From Geobacillus zalihae NBRC 101842 (GTDB lineage: Bacteria; Bacillota; Bacilli; Bacillales; Anoxybacillaceae): a DNA stretch of 64,000 bases. Shown here in pieces: positions 36,569 to 46,624 of this stretch. The stretch lies in NCBI RefSeq assembly GCF_001544135.1, contig NZ_BCPV01000010.1, positions 1-64,000 on the forward strand, in the 5' to 3' direction. A program made the position numbers and the translations under genes. Under the pieces are notes generated by a model. That model saw only the letters and a program-made list of their open reading frames with translations. It was not told the DNA's origin and searched no databases. Numbering within the stretch: the first letter of the stretch is position 1; each line of letters begins with the position of its first letter.

Positions 36569-36739
36569 TGGTGAAGATGGGGAAAGCACAACGATTTTCG
36601 CCAAATGGATGGTTCTTAAGCGAAGAGGAAACGGGCATGTATCAAGTTTTTCAAATGGAGAAATCACGCTGTTGGCCGCGTTTTCCGTTCCATCACCGTC
36701 TTTGCAGCCGCCCCGCTTCGGCCCCAGTCTGAAAAGAAC

Positions 36740-36775
36740 AACAGCGCCTGGAACAGCGGATGTTCCAGACGCTTT
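36740..36775 (-). terminator. Intrinsic terminator of acsA
   Basis: AGCGTCTGGAAC/GTTCCAGGCGCT stem with one G-U pair, then GTTGTTCTTTTC on the minus strand. Confidence 0.7.
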
Positions 36776-36782
36776 TCGCTCA

Positions 36783-38498
36783 TCAGTCTTCCATCGTCGA
36801 CAAATCGCCGGTCGGCAAGTTGAGCTCCCACGCCTTTAGGACGCGGCGCATGATTTTCCCGCTCCGCGTTTTCGGCAGTTTGTCGCGGAACTCGATCTCA
36901 CGCGGCGCGGCATGAGCGGCAAGCCCTTTTTTCACAAATTGGCGGATGTCTTCTTTCAGCTCCTCGGACGGCTCGTACCCTTCGCGAAGCGCGATGAACG
37001 CTTTGATGATTTCCCCGCGCACCGGATCCGGCTTGCCGATGACGCCGGCTTCGGCAACGGCCGGATGCTCGACGAGCTTGCTTTCGACTTCAAACGGCCC
37101 AACGCGCTCGCCGGATGTGTTGATGACATCGTCAACACGGCCTTGGAACCAGAAGTAGCCGTCTTCATCCATGTAGGCCGAATCGCCGGATACGTACCAG
37201 TCGCCGATAAAGTATGATTCATATTTTTGCGGGTTGTTCCAAATCGTTTTCATCATCGACGGCCAGCCTTTTTTGATGGCCAAGTTGCCCATCCGGTACG
37301 GCGGCAAGACGTTTCCTTGGTCATCAATGATCGCCGCCTCAACGCCCGGAATCGGTTTCCCCATCGATCCCGGCTTGATTTCCATGCACGGGTAGTTGCA
37401 AATGAGATGCCCGCCTGTTTCCGTCATCCACCACGTATCATGGATGCGGCGGCCGAACACTTTCATCCCCCAGCGGATGACTTCCGGGTTGAGCGGCTCG
37501 CCGACGCTCAAAATGTGGCGGAGCGAGCTTAAATCATATTTTTTCACGACTTCATCGCCGGCGCCCATCAGCATGCGGAACGCCGTCGGCGCGCTGTACC
37601 AGACGGTGACGCCGAAATCTTGGATCGTTTGATACCAAGCATCCGGGCTGAAGCGGCCGCCGACGATGACGCTTGACGCTCCGCACAGCCACGGGCCGAA
37701 GATGCCGTACGACGTCCCGGTCACCCACCCCGGGTCAGCCGTGCACCAGTAAATGTCGTCTTCTTTTAAGTCGAGCACCCATTTCGCCGTTTGATAGTGC
37801 TGAATCATCGCGTTATGGACGTGCAAAACGCCTTTCGGCTTGCCGGTCGAACCGGATGTGTAATGCAAAATCAAGCCGTCTTGGCGGTCGACCCATTCGA
37901 TGTCGAAATGCTTGCTTGCCTCATTCATCCGCTTTTTCAAATCGATGTACGGCCCTTCCTCGACAATGCCGTCGCCGACCAAAAAGACGTACTTCAACTC
38001 CGGCAAATCGCCGACCGGCACGCGCGGCAGAAGCTCCGGCGTCGTAATGATCGCCTTCGCCCCGCTGTCTTCAAGACGGTCGCGCACCGCTCCTTCCATG
38101 AACGCCTCAAACAACGGCCCGACGATGGCGCCGGTTTTAATGATCCCAAGCACCGCAAAGTACAGTTCCGGAGAACGCGGCATGAACACGAACACACGGT
38201 CGCCCTTCTGAATGTCCGCCGCCTGTTTTAAGACGTTCGCCACCTTATTGGACATCTCTTTCATTTCTTTGAACGTATATTTCTCGTTCCGCACCGCGTC
38301 GCGGTAATAGAGCGCCACTTTATTTTTACGGAACGACTCAGCATGGCGGTCGATCGCCTCATACGCCATGTTGACTCGGCCCGTTTCATGCCAAGAAAAC
38401 TCTTTCTCCACTTCCGACCATTGAAACTGTTTATATGTTTCTTCGTAGTTTTTCAAATTGTAGTCCCCTTGTATGACAGGAAGCCGTTCTGTGTTCAT
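36783..38498 (-). CDS. acsA: Acetyl-CoA synthetase
   Basis: Converts acetate, ATP and CoA to acetyl-CoA, the high-affinity acetate uptake route. 571 residues with HYTSGSTGKPKG (about 213), the WWMTETGG motif, YVSGDSAYMDEDGYFWF and the catalytic lysine near 548 in TRSGKIMRR. In B. subtilis that lysine is acetylated by AcuA and freed by AcuC, both encoded divergently next to it here. GGGGGAT precedes the ATG. Promoter and cre box are listed separately. Confidence 0.96.
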   Translation of the reverse strand: MNTERLPVIQGDYNLKNYEETYKQFQWSEVEKEFSWHETGRVNMAYEAIDRHAESFRKNKVALYYRDAVRNEKYTFKEMKEMSNKVANVLKQAADIQKGDRVFVFMPRSPELYFAVLGIIKTGAIVGPLFEAFMEGAVRDRLEDSGAKAIITTPELLPRVPVGDLPELKYVFLVGDGIVEEGPYIDLKKRMNEASKHFDIEWVDRQDGLILHYTSGSTGKPKGVLHVHNAMIQHYQTAKWVLDLKEDDIYWCTADPGWVTGTSYGIFGPWLCGASSVIVGGRFSPDAWYQTIQDFGVTVWYSAPTAFRMLMGAGDEVVKKYDLSSLRHILSVGEPLNPEVIRWGMKVFGRRIHDTWWMTETGGHLICNYPCMEIKPGSMGKPIPGVEAAIIDDQGNVLPPYRMGNLAIKKGWPSMMKTIWNNPQKYESYFIGDWYVSGDSAYMDEDGYFWFQGRVDDVINTSGERVGPFEVESKLVEHPAVAEAGVIGKPDPVRGEIIKAFIALREGYEPSEELKEDIRQFVKKGLAAHAAPREIEFRDKLPKTRSGKIMRRVLKAWELNLPTGDLSTMED

Positions 38499-38514
38499 TC
38501 TCCGATCCCCCTTA

Positions 38515-38528
38515 TGTAAGTGATTACA
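38515..38528. promoter_or_regulatory. Candidate cre box over the acsA transcription start
   Basis: TGTAAGTGATTACA is a near-palindrome matching 13 of 14 cre consensus positions; the central CG is TG. It covers the predicted acsA start (about 38527), a placement expected for CcpA repression. Confidence 0.55.
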
Positions 38529-38533
38529 TTTCT

Positions 38534-38562
38534 ATTATAGTCGATTGAAAACCATTTCTCAA
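38534..38562 (-). promoter_or_regulatory. Sigma-A promoter of acsA
   Basis: Minus strand TTGAGA (38562-38557), 17-bp spacer, perfect TATAAT (38539-38534). Confidence 0.8.
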
Positions 38563-38672
38563 TTTTTAAAATATTCCTCGTCCCCACTTTTTTGAAATTT
38601 TTTTGAACCGCACCAGCCGGCGCCGTTTTTATGTATAATGGAAGCAGAACGACCAATTCAGGTGGTGGACGA

Positions 38673-39305
38673 ATGGAACATAAAAAAACGTATAACGCCA
38701 AAGAGCTGAAAACCCCGAAAGGAACGCTCCTCATCGAAGGGCCGGTGACGCCGGAAGCGTTGGCCAGCTATGAATTCCACCATGACCTCACTTCCTTCCG
38801 CCCGCCTGCCAAACAGCACAAAGCGTTGATCGAAATCGCCAAGCTGCCGGAAGGGCGGATCATCATCGCCCGCCGCGGCGAGGTGATTGTCGGGTATGTG
38901 ACGTTTTTGTATCCTGATCCTCTCGAACGTTGGTCGGAAGGGAACATGGAAAATTTGCTCGAGCTTGGCGCCATTGAAGTCATTCCGGAGTTCCGCGGGT
39001 TTGGCGTCGGAAAAAATTTATTGATCGTCTCGATGATGGACGACGCCATGGAAGACTATATCATCATTACAACGGAGTATTATTGGCATTGGGATCTAAA
39101 AGGCACGGGGCTGAACGTATGGGAGTACCGAAAAGTGATGGAGAAAATGATGAACGCCGGCGGGCTCGTCTGGTATGCGACCGACGACCCGGAAATTTGC
39201 TCCCATCCGGCGAACTGCCTCATGGTCCGCATTGGCAAACGGGTCGACGCCGAATCGATTCAACGGTTCGACCGGCTTCGGTTTATGAACCGCTATATGT
39301 ACTAG
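38673..39305 (+). CDS. acuA: AcsA protein acetyltransferase AcuA (GNAT)
   Basis: Acetylates and inactivates acetyl-CoA synthetase. 210 residues with a GNAT core; the acetyl-CoA loop is EFRGFGVGKNLL (about 110-121). A TATAAT lies at 38634-38639 with no good -35. The ribosome site is a weak GGTGGTG. First gene of acuABC, divergent from its substrate gene acsA. Confidence 0.94.
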   Translation: MEHKKTYNAKELKTPKGTLLIEGPVTPEALASYEFHHDLTSFRPPAKQHKALIEIAKLPEGRIIIARRGEVIVGYVTFLYPDPLERWSEGNMENLLELGAIEVIPEFRGFGVGKNLLIVSMMDDAMEDYIIITTEYYWHWDLKGTGLNVWEYRKVMEKMMNAGGLVWYATDDPEICSHPANCLMVRIGKRVDAESIQRFDRLRFMNRYMY

Positions 39306-39397
39306 CTGAAATTCTCAGCTGTCCGGACGTTTGCGCCCGCCTTGCCGGTTGCGGGCGGCGCGCATGAAATGCCACGCACAAAGGGGAGAGGAGAACG

Positions 39398-40042
39398 ATG
39401 CTTGTCGAACAAGTGATGAAAGCACCGGTTATCACGCTTCGCGCCACCAATACAATCGCCGAAGCGCTGCAGCTGCTCAGACATCACCGCATCCGCCATC
39501 TGCCGGTCGTCGACGAGGAAGGACGTCTTCTGGGGCTTGTGACGAGCCAAGATTTGCGCGACGCGAGCCCGTCCATTTTCCATCTTCATGAACATCTTGA
39601 AGACTTGCAAAAACCGGTCAGCACGATGATGAAAACCGACCTCATCGTCGGCCATCCGCTCGATTTCGTCGAGGAGGTGGCGGCGCTCTTTTACGAACAC
39701 CGAATCGGCTGTCTGCCGATCGTCAATCACGGGAAACTCGTCGGCATCATCACGCAAACGGATTTGCTCCGCACGTTCATTGAATTGACCGGCGTTCACC
39801 AGCCGGGGTCGCAAATCGAGATCAAAGTGCCGAACGAAACCGGCATGTTAAGCAAAGCGGCGGCCATCATCAGCGAGCGCCATGTGAACATCGCCAGCGT
39901 CTTGGTGTATCCAGCTCCGGATCCGAATGAGAAAATTTTAGTTTTCCGCGTGCAGACGATGAATCCGCTTCCATTGATCCGCGATTTGCAAAACGCCGGC
40001 TATCGCGTGCTATGGCCGAACTTGCCGGGGGTTACGTCATGA
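39398..40042 (+). CDS. acuB: Acetoin utilisation protein AcuB (CBS pair plus ACT domain)
   Basis: 214 residues: two CBS domains (about 7-55 and 75-130) that normally bind adenine nucleotides, then an ACT domain (about 138-210) with [14 protein letters not shown]. It probably senses energy or a small ligand and modulates the AcuA/AcuC acetylation switch. GGAGAGGAG precedes the ATG. Its TGA overlaps the acuC start. Confidence 0.94.
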   Translation: MLVEQVMKAPVITLRATNTIAEALQLLRHHRIRHLPVVDEEGRLLGLVTSQDLRDASPSIFHLHEHLEDLQKPVSTMMKTDLIVGHPLDFVEEVAALFYEHRIGCLPIVNHGKLVGIITQTDLLRTFIELTGVHQPGSQIEIKVPNETGMLSKAAAIISERHVNIASVLVYPAPDPNEKILVFRVQTMNPLPLIRDLQNAGYRVLWPNLPGVTS

Positions 40043-41208
40043 GCCGAAACTGCGCATTCGTCTATAGCGAGCAATTTCTTCAGTACAAATTTCATGACGA
40101 CCATCCGTTCAACCAGCTGCGGGTCAAAATGACATACGACTTGCTTTGCACGCTCGGCGCGCTCGAAGACCGCCAGATCGTCGCCCCGCGCATGGCGACC
40201 GATGACGAGCTGGCGCTCATTCACGACCGCTCCTACATCGAGGCGGTGAAAGCGGCCGGGCGCGGCGAGCTGTCGGAAGCGGCGGCGCAAAACTACGGCC
40301 TTGGCACCGAGGATACGCCGATTTTCCCAAACATGCACGAAGCGAGCGCTCTTTTGGTCGGCAGCACCCTCACCGCCGTCGACGCGGTTCTTTCCGGAGC
40401 GGCCGAGCATGCGCTCAACCTTGGCGGCGGTCTGCACCACGGCTTCCGCGGCAAAGCATCCGGCTTTTGCGTCTACAACGACAGCGCGGTCGCCATTCAA
40501 TACATCAGGGAGAAATACGGACTGCGCGTGTTGTACGTCGACACCGACGCCCACCACGGCGACGGGGTGCAATGGGCGTTTTACGACGATCCGAACGTTT
40601 GCACGTTTTCCATTCATGAAACGGGGCGCTATTTGTTCCCAGGGACCGGAAATGTCAACGAGCGCGGCTTAGGCGCGGGCTACGGCTATTCGTTCAACAT
40701 TCCCGTTGATGCGTTCACGGAAGACGAATCATGGATCGCCGCCTATACGACCGCGCTTCGGGAAATCGCCGACTTTTTCCGCCCGGACGTCATCGTGACG
40801 CAAAACGGCGTCGACGCCCACTATTACGATCCGCTCACCCATTTGTCGGTGACGATGAAAACGTACCGCGCCATTCCGAAACTCGCGCACGAAATCGCGC
40901 ATGAATATTGCGGCGGACGCTGGATCGCCGTCGGCGGCGGCGGCTATGACATCTGGCGCGTCGTGCCGCGGGCATGGGCGCTCCTTTGGCTCGAGATGAC
41001 GGGACAAGCCGATGTGTCCGGCCCGCTGCCGGATGAGTGGCGCGAACGTTGGCAACCGCTTTCACCCGTCGCGCTTCCGCTTGAGTGGGACGACCCGGAT
41101 GACTTGTATCCCCCGATCCCGCGCAAGGCGGAGATCAGCGAAAAAAATGCGCAAACGGTGGAAAAGGCGTTGTATTTCATTCGCAGTCAACGCCGGGCGG
41201 GGACTTGA
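40039..41208 (+). CDS. acuC: AcsA deacetylase AcuC (class I HDAC fold)
   Basis: Zinc hydrolase that removes acetyl groups from AcsA. 389 residues with [17 protein letters not shown], the zinc-binding [11 protein letters not shown] loop and [10 protein letters not shown]. The start at 40039 overlaps the acuB stop in ATGA, indicating coupled translation; the frame opens slightly earlier but without a ribosome site. Confidence 0.95.
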   Translation: MSRNCAFVYSEQFLQYKFHDDHPFNQLRVKMTYDLLCTLGALEDRQIVAPRMATDDELALIHDRSYIEAVKAAGRGELSEAAAQNYGLGTEDTPIFPNMHEASALLVGSTLTAVDAVLSGAAEHALNLGGGLHHGFRGKASGFCVYNDSAVAIQYIREKYGLRVLYVDTDAHHGDGVQWAFYDDPNVCTFSIHETGRYLFPGTGNVNERGLGAGYGYSFNIPVDAFTEDESWIAAYTTALREIADFFRPDVIVTQNGVDAHYYDPLTHLSVTMKTYRAIPKLAHEIAHEYCGGRWIAVGGGGYDIWRVVPRAWALLWLEMTGQADVSGPLPDEWRERWQPLSPVALPLEWDDPDDLYPPIPRKAEISEKNAQTVEKALYFIRSQRRAGT

Positions 41209-41337
41209 TTTTTTTTCATTTAAAGAAAACAATGGATTTCTACGTCCTGTTTTCCTAGTCAACTTCCGTTTTCACCGAAAAACGGGCCGACTGCAAGGCG
41301 ATTGCAGCTGTCAAAAAAGAAATGGAGCAAAGCAAGC

Positions 41338-41370
41338 AAGAAGCTGGCCCCCGTGTTGAGGCCAGCTTTT
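41338..41370. terminator. Bidirectional terminator between acuC and ccpA
   Basis: AAGCTGGCC/GGCCAGCTT stem with a 10-nt loop, TTTTTTC on the plus side. It serves the two converging genes. Confidence 0.85.
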
Positions 41371-41371
41371 T

Positions 41372-42364
41372 TCATTTCGTCGACTCCCGCACTTCAAGCC
41401 GGTGCGGCAAGACAACGATATGGTGGTCCACTGGCTCTTTGTTCATATACTTCGTCAAGAGCCGCATCGCCACCGCCCCGATGTCGTACATCGGCTGCAC
41501 GACGGTCGTCAGCCGCGGCCGCACCATCGTCGCCAATCGCGTGTTGTCAAAACCGACGACTTCCAGTTCATCCGGCACGCGCACCCCGTGGTCTTGGGCG
41601 CTGTGGATGATGCCGAGCGCCATTTCGTCCGTGCCAGCAAACACCGCCGTCGGCCGTTCGGCAAGCTCTGTGATTTTCTCATACGCCTCCAAGCCGGAGT
41701 CGTACGAGTTGTCGCCCTCAATGACGAGCTCTTCCTCATACGGCGCGCCGTGTTCTTCAAGCGCGCGTCGGTACCCCGCCAACTTCCGCTGGTTGATCGG
41801 GTCATCGGTCGGACCGGTCACATAGACAATGCGGCGGTTTCCTTTTTCCAGCAAATACGTCACGGCTTCAAACGCCGCCTGCTCATAGTCGATGTTGACC
41901 GAGGGAATCTCGTTCGGTCCCATCGTCGCCGCAAGCACGATCGGCACCGACGACTTTTGAAATTCGGCGACGTGCTCATCGGTGATCGTCCCGCCCATAA
42001 ACAACAGGCCGTCCACTTGCTTGGCGAGCATCGTGTTGAGCAAATGCAGCTCTTTTTCTTTGTTTTGGTCGGAGTTGCTCAAAATGATGTTGTACTTGTA
42101 CATCGTGGCGATGTCCTCAATGCCGCGCGCCAGTTCGGCGAAGAAAATGCTCGAAATATCCGGGATGATCACTCCGACCGTCGTCGTTTTTTTGCTGGCG
42201 AGCCCCCGCGCCACGGCGTTCGGGCGGTAGCCGAGCCGTTCGATGGCCTCAAGCACTTTTTTCCTCGTCGACGGTTTGACGTTCGGGTTGCCATTGACGA
42301 CGCGCGAGACGGTCGCCATCGAGACGTTCGCCTCCCGCGCCACATCATAAATCGTTACCGTCAT
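41372..42364 (-). CDS. ccpA: Catabolite control protein A
   Basis: Global LacI-family regulator of carbon metabolism, active when bound to HPr-Ser46-P. 330 residues: helix-turn-helix [22 protein letters not shown] (4-25), hinge [15 protein letters not shown], then a periplasmic-binding-protein-like core. AAAGGAG precedes the ATG. Possible -10 elements TATGAT and GATAAT with TTGCGA lie upstream. It sits beside its targets acsA and acuABC. Confidence 0.97.
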   Translation of the reverse strand: MTVTIYDVAREANVSMATVSRVVNGNPNVKPSTRKKVLEAIERLGYRPNAVARGLASKKTTTVGVIIPDISSIFFAELARGIEDIATMYKYNIILSNSDQNKEKELHLLNTMLAKQVDGLLFMGGTITDEHVAEFQKSSVPIVLAATMGPNEIPSVNIDYEQAAFEAVTYLLEKGNRRIVYVTGPTDDPINQRKLAGYRRALEEHGAPYEEELVIEGDNSYDSGLEAYEKITELAERPTAVFAGTDEMALGIIHSAQDHGVRVPDELEVVGFDNTRLATMVRPRLTTVVQPMYDIGAVAMRLLTKYMNKEPVDHHIVVLPHRLEVRESTK

Positions 42365-42530
42365 GTTGTTTCACTCCTTTTCGCTCGATCCGATAACCGG
42401 TCAAATTCCGAATGTATGTACAACTATCATACGATACATTATCGCCAACTCGCAACGAAATCGCAACCATTTTGCCGGTTTGTTCACAAACCGTTCACGG
42501 GTAGTTTGCCCCAACACTCGCCATCTCATC

Positions 42531-42562
42531 AAAAAATCCCCTCGGGCAACAACCGAGGGGAT
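42531..42562 (-). terminator. Intrinsic terminator of aroA
   Basis: ATCCCCTCGG/CCGAGGGGAT stem with a 7-nt loop, then TTTTTTG on the minus strand, directly after the aroA stop. Confidence 0.92.
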
Positions 42563-42566
42563 CGTC

Positions 42567-43649
42567 TTACGCCTGAACAAACTGACGTTGGAACGCGCGC
42601 ACTTCTTCCATAAACTCGTTGAATTGGGCGATGTCCATTTGCTGGGCGGAATCGGACAAGGCGACGGCCGGGTCCGGATGCACTTCGGCCATGACGCCGT
42701 CGGCGCCGATCGCCAAGGCCGCTTTGGCGCACGGGATGAGCAGATCGCGCCGCCCCGTTGAGTGGGTGACATCGACGAACACCGGCAAGTGCGTTTCTTT
42801 CTTCAAAATCGGCACAGCCGAAATGTCGAGCGTGTTGCGCGTCGCCCGCTCGTACGTGCGGATGCCGCGCTCGCACAAAATGATCTGCCCGTTTCCTTGC
42901 GACATGATGTACTCAGCGGCGTTGATGAATTCTTCGATCGTCGCCGCCAAGCCGCGCTTCAGCAAAATCGGCTTGTTCACTTGGCCGGCTGCCTTAAGCA
43001 GCTCAAAGTTTTGCATGTTGCGCGCGCCGATTTGGATGACGTCAATATAGTCCAAGGCGATTTCAATGTCCGCCGGGGTGACGATTTCACTGATGACCGC
43101 CAAATCAAACTCATCGGCGATCCGTTTCAAAATTTTCAGCCCTTCCACGCCGAGCCCTTGGAAATCGTACGGCGACGTGCGCGGTTTGTAAGCGCCGCCG
43201 CGCAGCAGCTTGATCCCTTGTTTTTTCACGGCCTCCGCCACCGCAGCGACTTGTTCATAGCTTTCCACAGCGCACGGGCCCATGACGAAATATTGATTGC
43301 CGTCGCCGATTCGCTCGCCTTTCACTTCAACAATCGTGTTTTCCGGATGCTTTTTCCGCGAGACAAGGAGCGCCTTGCGGTGATCGTCTTCCTGCAGCTC
43401 GAGCGCTGCTTTAAAAATTTCCTTGAAAATGTGCTGCAGCGTCGATGTTTCAAACGGCCCATCGTTATGCTCGGAAATGAGATCCAACATTTTCCGTTCG
43501 CGCACCGGGTCGTAGCGGTGCGTCCCTTGCGCTTCTTTAATTTTTCCGATCTCCTGAACGAGCCGCCCCCGTTCATTGATCAGTTTCAACAGCTGCAAGT
43601 TGATCTCATCGACTCGCGCCCGCAGTTCGTCTAATCTCTCATTGCTCAT
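42567..43649 (-). CDS. aroA: Bifunctional chorismate mutase / DAHP synthase
   Basis: First step of aromatic amino-acid synthesis. 360 residues: an AroQ-type chorismate mutase domain (1-90, [19 protein letters not shown]), which binds chorismate or prephenate for feedback, fused to a DAHP synthase barrel with MGPCAVES (about 120), [15 protein letters not shown] and [22 protein letters not shown] precedes the ATG at 43649. It has its own promoter. Confidence 0.97.
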   Translation of the reverse strand: MSNERLDELRARVDEINLQLLKLINERGRLVQEIGKIKEAQGTHRYDPVRERKMLDLISEHNDGPFETSTLQHIFKEIFKAALELQEDDHRKALLVSRKKHPENTIVEVKGERIGDGNQYFVMGPCAVESYEQVAAVAEAVKKQGIKLLRGGAYKPRTSPYDFQGLGVEGLKILKRIADEFDLAVISEIVTPADIEIALDYIDVIQIGARNMQNFELLKAAGQVNKPILLKRGLAATIEEFINAAEYIMSQGNGQIILCERGIRTYERATRNTLDISAVPILKKETHLPVFVDVTHSTGRRDLLIPCAKAALAIGADGVMAEVHPDPAVALSDSAQQMDIAQFNEFMEEVRAFQRQFVQA

Positions 43650-43748
43650 GCTTTTCTCATCCTTTCGCCAAGTGTCGTGCATTGTTTTCGCCGCTTGCCG
43701 GCAAGCGGTGCCCCCGTCTTGGAGAGCGAAGTCGTTTAATTAGTGTTT

Positions 43749-43777
43749 ATTATAATCGATGGAGCTATCGTTGTCAC
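43749..43777 (-). promoter_or_regulatory. Sigma-A promoter of aroA
   Basis: Minus strand GTGACA (43777-43772), 17-bp spacer, perfect TATAAT (43754-43749). Confidence 0.75.
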
Positions 43778-43830
43778 GAAAAAAATGCTTTTTTGATTAA
43801 ACGCTTTTAAGCAATAAAGCAAAAAGTGTG

Positions 43831-43861
43831 CAAAAAACCGCCCGCAATAAAGGCGGACGGT
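43831..43861 (-). terminator. Intrinsic terminator of the ytxGHJ unit
   Basis: ACCGTCCGC/GCGGGCGGT stem with a 7-nt loop, then TTTTTTG on the minus strand. Confidence 0.9.
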
Positions 43862-44190
43862 CAAGCGCCGACATGCTCCGAGAGCGCGCCATACGTAATG
43901 GCCCAATGGGACGCATGCCAGACGACGCGGCCGTTTTCAAACAGCAGCACTTGCGGCGACTCGTGTTTCACCCCGGTCGTTTCGGCGATATAGTTGGACA
44001 GCGGCCGCGCCTCTTGGACGTACAGACAATATATGGGAAGCTCTGGATGGTCTGCGGCGAACTTCTCGCATTCGCCAAACGCCGCCTGGCTGATCGGGCA
44101 GGTGAGGCTATGCTTGACGAACAAAAAACGCTCCGTTTCCTTCATGACGCGGTCAAACTGTTCGATCGTCTCCAGCTTCTCCATTCCCAT
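43861..44190 (-). CDS. ytxJ: Bacillithiol-system thioredoxin-like protein YtxJ
   Basis: 109 residues, thioredoxin fold with a monothiol active site Cys31-Pro-Ile (SLTCPIS), as expected of a bacilliredoxin-like or monothiol redox protein. The ATG at 44190 is chosen because GGAG lies 6 nt upstream; a GTG three codons earlier overlaps the ytxH stop. Last gene of ytxGHJ. Confidence 0.9.
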   Translation of the reverse strand: MGMEKLETIEQFDRVMKETERFLFVKHSLTCPISQAAFGECEKFAADHPELPIYCLYVQEARPLSNYIAETTGVKHESPQVLLFENGRVVWHASHWAITYGALSEHVGA

Positions 44191-44195
44191 CTCTC

Positions 44196-44591
44196 TCACT
44201 CCGCTTCTTTTCGCGATGTGATGCTTTGCTCGGCGTCATCAAGCGCCGCCTCGGCTTCCTCAAGCAGCTTTTGCAGCGTTTCCCGGTCGGCTGGCCCGGC
44301 GGATGGCGGAATCGGAATCGTCGCCTCCTTGGCTTCCTCTCCATCGTTTTCCCCGCCGGCTGGCGCCGTCGTGGATTTCAACGGGATGAAGTTGGCGATT
44401 TCCTTCGTTTTCTCTTTCGCCGTTTCGATCCATTCCGCAGCCGTATCTTTTACGGGCTCCCATCTGCCTGCATGATTCCACTCCTCGAGCCATTTCCGCC
44501 CTTTTTCGCTCGTCAAAAACAACGCAGCAGCCGCGCCGGCGATGCCGCCGACCAGCGCGCCAAGCAAAAATCCACCGTTATTTTTCGCCAT
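44196..44591 (-). CDS. ytxH: YtxH-family general stress membrane protein
   Basis: 131 residues: a glycine-rich hydrophobic helix near the N-terminus (about 7-25, LGALVGGIAGAAAALFL), then the SEKGRKWLEEW signature and a charged tail predicted to be helical. Function is unknown; in B. subtilis ytxGHJ is sigma-B/sigma-H controlled. GGAGG is 9 nt before the ATG at 44591. Confidence 0.88.
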   Translation of the reverse strand: MAKNNGGFLLGALVGGIAGAAAALFLTSEKGRKWLEEWNHAGRWEPVKDTAAEWIETAKEKTKEIANFIPLKSTTAPAGGENDGEEAKEATIPIPPSAGPADRETLQKLLEEAEAALDDAEQSITSRKEAE

Positions 44592-44606
44592 TCGATACAC
44601 CCTCCT

Positions 44607-45020
44607 TTAACGATTGTTTTTTCTCCATTTTTCCCGTAAATCGAGCAAAACATTTGTCCAGCGCAACGCCTTGCCCCATTTTCCTTGCCCCAGGCCCGCC
44701 CGCGCCGACAAACCGGCAGCCGCCTGCCGAAGCGCGCGGTTGAGCGAACGAATCGTGCCGCCGATCTCTCCGACCGCTTCGATTGCGCCATTTAGCGTTT
44801 CTACTTTTTTTTGCACATCGCTGGCGATGCCGTTGGCCGTATGGAGAAGTTCACGAACTTCTTTCGCCACCGTTTGCACTTGCTCATCGGCATGGTCGAT
44901 CGCCGCCGTCAGCCGGCGCAGCGTTTCCTGCAAAACGATGAGCGTCCTGGCTATGTAAACAACAAGCAGCAAAAAAGCAAGCGCGATGAGCGCCACGCTT
45001 CCATACAAAAGCCATTCCAC
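44607..45020 (-). CDS. ytxG: DUF948 membrane protein YtxG
   Basis: 137 residues: N-terminal transmembrane helix (about 3-25) followed by a long amphipathic helix typical of DUF948, then a basic tail. A GTG start at 45020 is chosen because AAGGAGGG lies upstream; the frame extends further to 45068 but puts that box inside the gene. First gene of ytxGHJ. Confidence 0.85.
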   Translation of the reverse strand: MEWLLYGSVALIALAFLLLVVYIARTLIVLQETLRRLTAAIDHADEQVQTVAKEVRELLHTANGIASDVQKKVETLNGAIEAVGEIGGTIRSLNRALRQAAAGLSARAGLGQGKWGKALRWTNVLLDLREKWRKNNR

Positions 45021-45121
45021 CCGATTCCCTCCTTGCCCATTCGAACGTTTCATTCCCTTTGTACCCATCTTTTCCCGCTTTCAAACTTCGACATAGAAAA
45101 GACGGCTTCCTTTTTGAAACA

Positions 45122-45154
45122 GGAAAAAACGGGCCATCTTCATCACAGCCCGTT
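45122..45154 (-). terminator. Intrinsic terminator of murC
   Basis: AACGGGC/GCCCGTT stem with a 13-nt loop, then TTTTTTCC on the minus strand. Confidence 0.8.
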
Positions 45155-45166
45155 CCCTGTCGGCCG

Positions 45167-46471
45167 TCAGGCGGAAAGAACGGCCCGTTCGTACGCTTGT
45201 TGAAACTTTTGAATGTCGCCGGCGCCCATGAACACCAACACCGCGTCTTGATGCTGCTTCAACACGGCTACGTTTTGTTCCTCAAGCAGCTGGGAACGCG
45301 GAATTTGCGCCTGCAAATCACGGATCGTCAGCTTGCCCTCATGTTCGCGCGCCGAGCCGAAAATGTCGCACAAATACACGTGGTCCGCTTGCAGCAAACT
45401 TTCGGCAAACTCGCGCAAAAACGTCTGCGTCCGCGTATACGTATGCGGCTGAAAAATCGCCACCACTTCGCGCCCCGGATATTTTTGCCTTGCCGCCTCC
45501 AATGTCGCCGTAATTTCGCGTGGATGATGCGCGTAATCATCGATCAGCACTTGGCGCCCGACCGTTTTTTCACTGAAGCGGCGCTTCACGCCTTGGAACG
45601 TTTGCAGCCGCTTGGCGATCGTGCCCGCATCCACCCCTTCGTAGTGGCAGAGGGCGATCACGGCGAGAGCATTCAATACGTTATGAGTGCCGAAGCGCGG
45701 AATGGCAAACGAAGCGAAAAATGTGTTGCGCACGAACACATCAAACGCCATCCCTTCCGTCGTCTTGACGATATTGCGCGCCTGAAAATCGTTTTCTTCG
45801 CCGAATCCATAAAACAAAATCGGCACTTTCGCCTGAATGTTCGGCAAATACGGATCATCCCCGCAGGCGACGATCGCTTTTTTCACTTGATTCGCCATTT
45901 GCTGGAAAGCGGAAAACACATCGTCGACATTGGCAAAATAATCCGGGTGATCAAAGTCAATATTTGTCATGATCGCATAATCTGGAAAGTAGGAAAGGAA
46001 GTGCCGGCGGTATTCGCACGCTTCAAACACAAAGTATTTGCTCCCTGGCTCTCCTTTTCCCGTGCCGTCTCCGATCAAATAGGACGTTGGATGGGCTCCT
46101 TGCATCACATGGGCAAGCAACCCCGTCGTCGTCGTCTTTCCATGCGAACCGGTCACCGCGATGCTCGTAAACTTGCCTGCCAGCTGGCCTAAAAAGCGAT
46201 GGTAACGAATGACAGGCACACCAAGCTGACGGGCCGCCTCGATTTCCTCATGCGTATCCGGAAATGCGTTGCCGGCAATGACCGTATAACCTGGACGAAT
46301 ATTGTCTTTCGAAAAAGGCAGCACCGGGATTCCCCGCTCTTCAAGCGCCTTTTGCGTGAAAAACCATTTCTCTACATCCGACCCTTGCACCGTATAGCCA
46401 AGGTCATGAAGCACTTGCGCGAGCGCGCTCATCCCCGTGCCTTTAATGCCTACAAAATGGTAAGCTGTCAT
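45167..46471 (-). CDS. murC: UDP-N-acetylmuramate--L-alanine ligase
   Basis: Adds L-alanine to UDP-MurNAc in peptidoglycan synthesis. 434 residues: N-terminal Rossmann [11 protein letters not shown] (8-18), ATP-binding GSHGKTTTT (108-116), the EACEYRRHF carbamoyl-lysine region and [10 protein letters not shown] in the C-terminal domain. GGAGGG precedes the ATG at 46471. Confidence 0.97.
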   Translation of the reverse strand: MTAYHFVGIKGTGMSALAQVLHDLGYTVQGSDVEKWFFTQKALEERGIPVLPFSKDNIRPGYTVIAGNAFPDTHEEIEAARQLGVPVIRYHRFLGQLAGKFTSIAVTGSHGKTTTTGLLAHVMQGAHPTSYLIGDGTGKGEPGSKYFVFEACEYRRHFLSYFPDYAIMTNIDFDHPDYFANVDDVFSAFQQMANQVKKAIVACGDDPYLPNIQAKVPILFYGFGEENDFQARNIVKTTEGMAFDVFVRNTFFASFAIPRFGTHNVLNALAVIALCHYEGVDAGTIAKRLQTFQGVKRRFSEKTVGRQVLIDDYAHHPREITATLEAARQKYPGREVVAIFQPHTYTRTQTFLREFAESLLQADHVYLCDIFGSAREHEGKLTIRDLQAQIPRSQLLEEQNVAVLKQHQDAVLVFMGAGDIQKFQQAYERAVLSA

Positions 46472-46624
46472 CGTTAAGCCCTCCAACCATCGTCTCTCTG
46501 TAAGACAGTATATGATATCCATCTCGTTTTGCCATTTCTCTCATTGCGGTGCACCATTCATTTCCCCATTATAGCACGCAAGGAGGCAAAACACTACCGC
46601 CCGCCCAAAGGAGGCCGCCCGCCC

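Noticed and set aside
41402-42613. 403-codon plus-strand frame
   Set aside because: Lies antisense to ccpA, is Arg/His-rich and has no family features; ccpA itself is certain.
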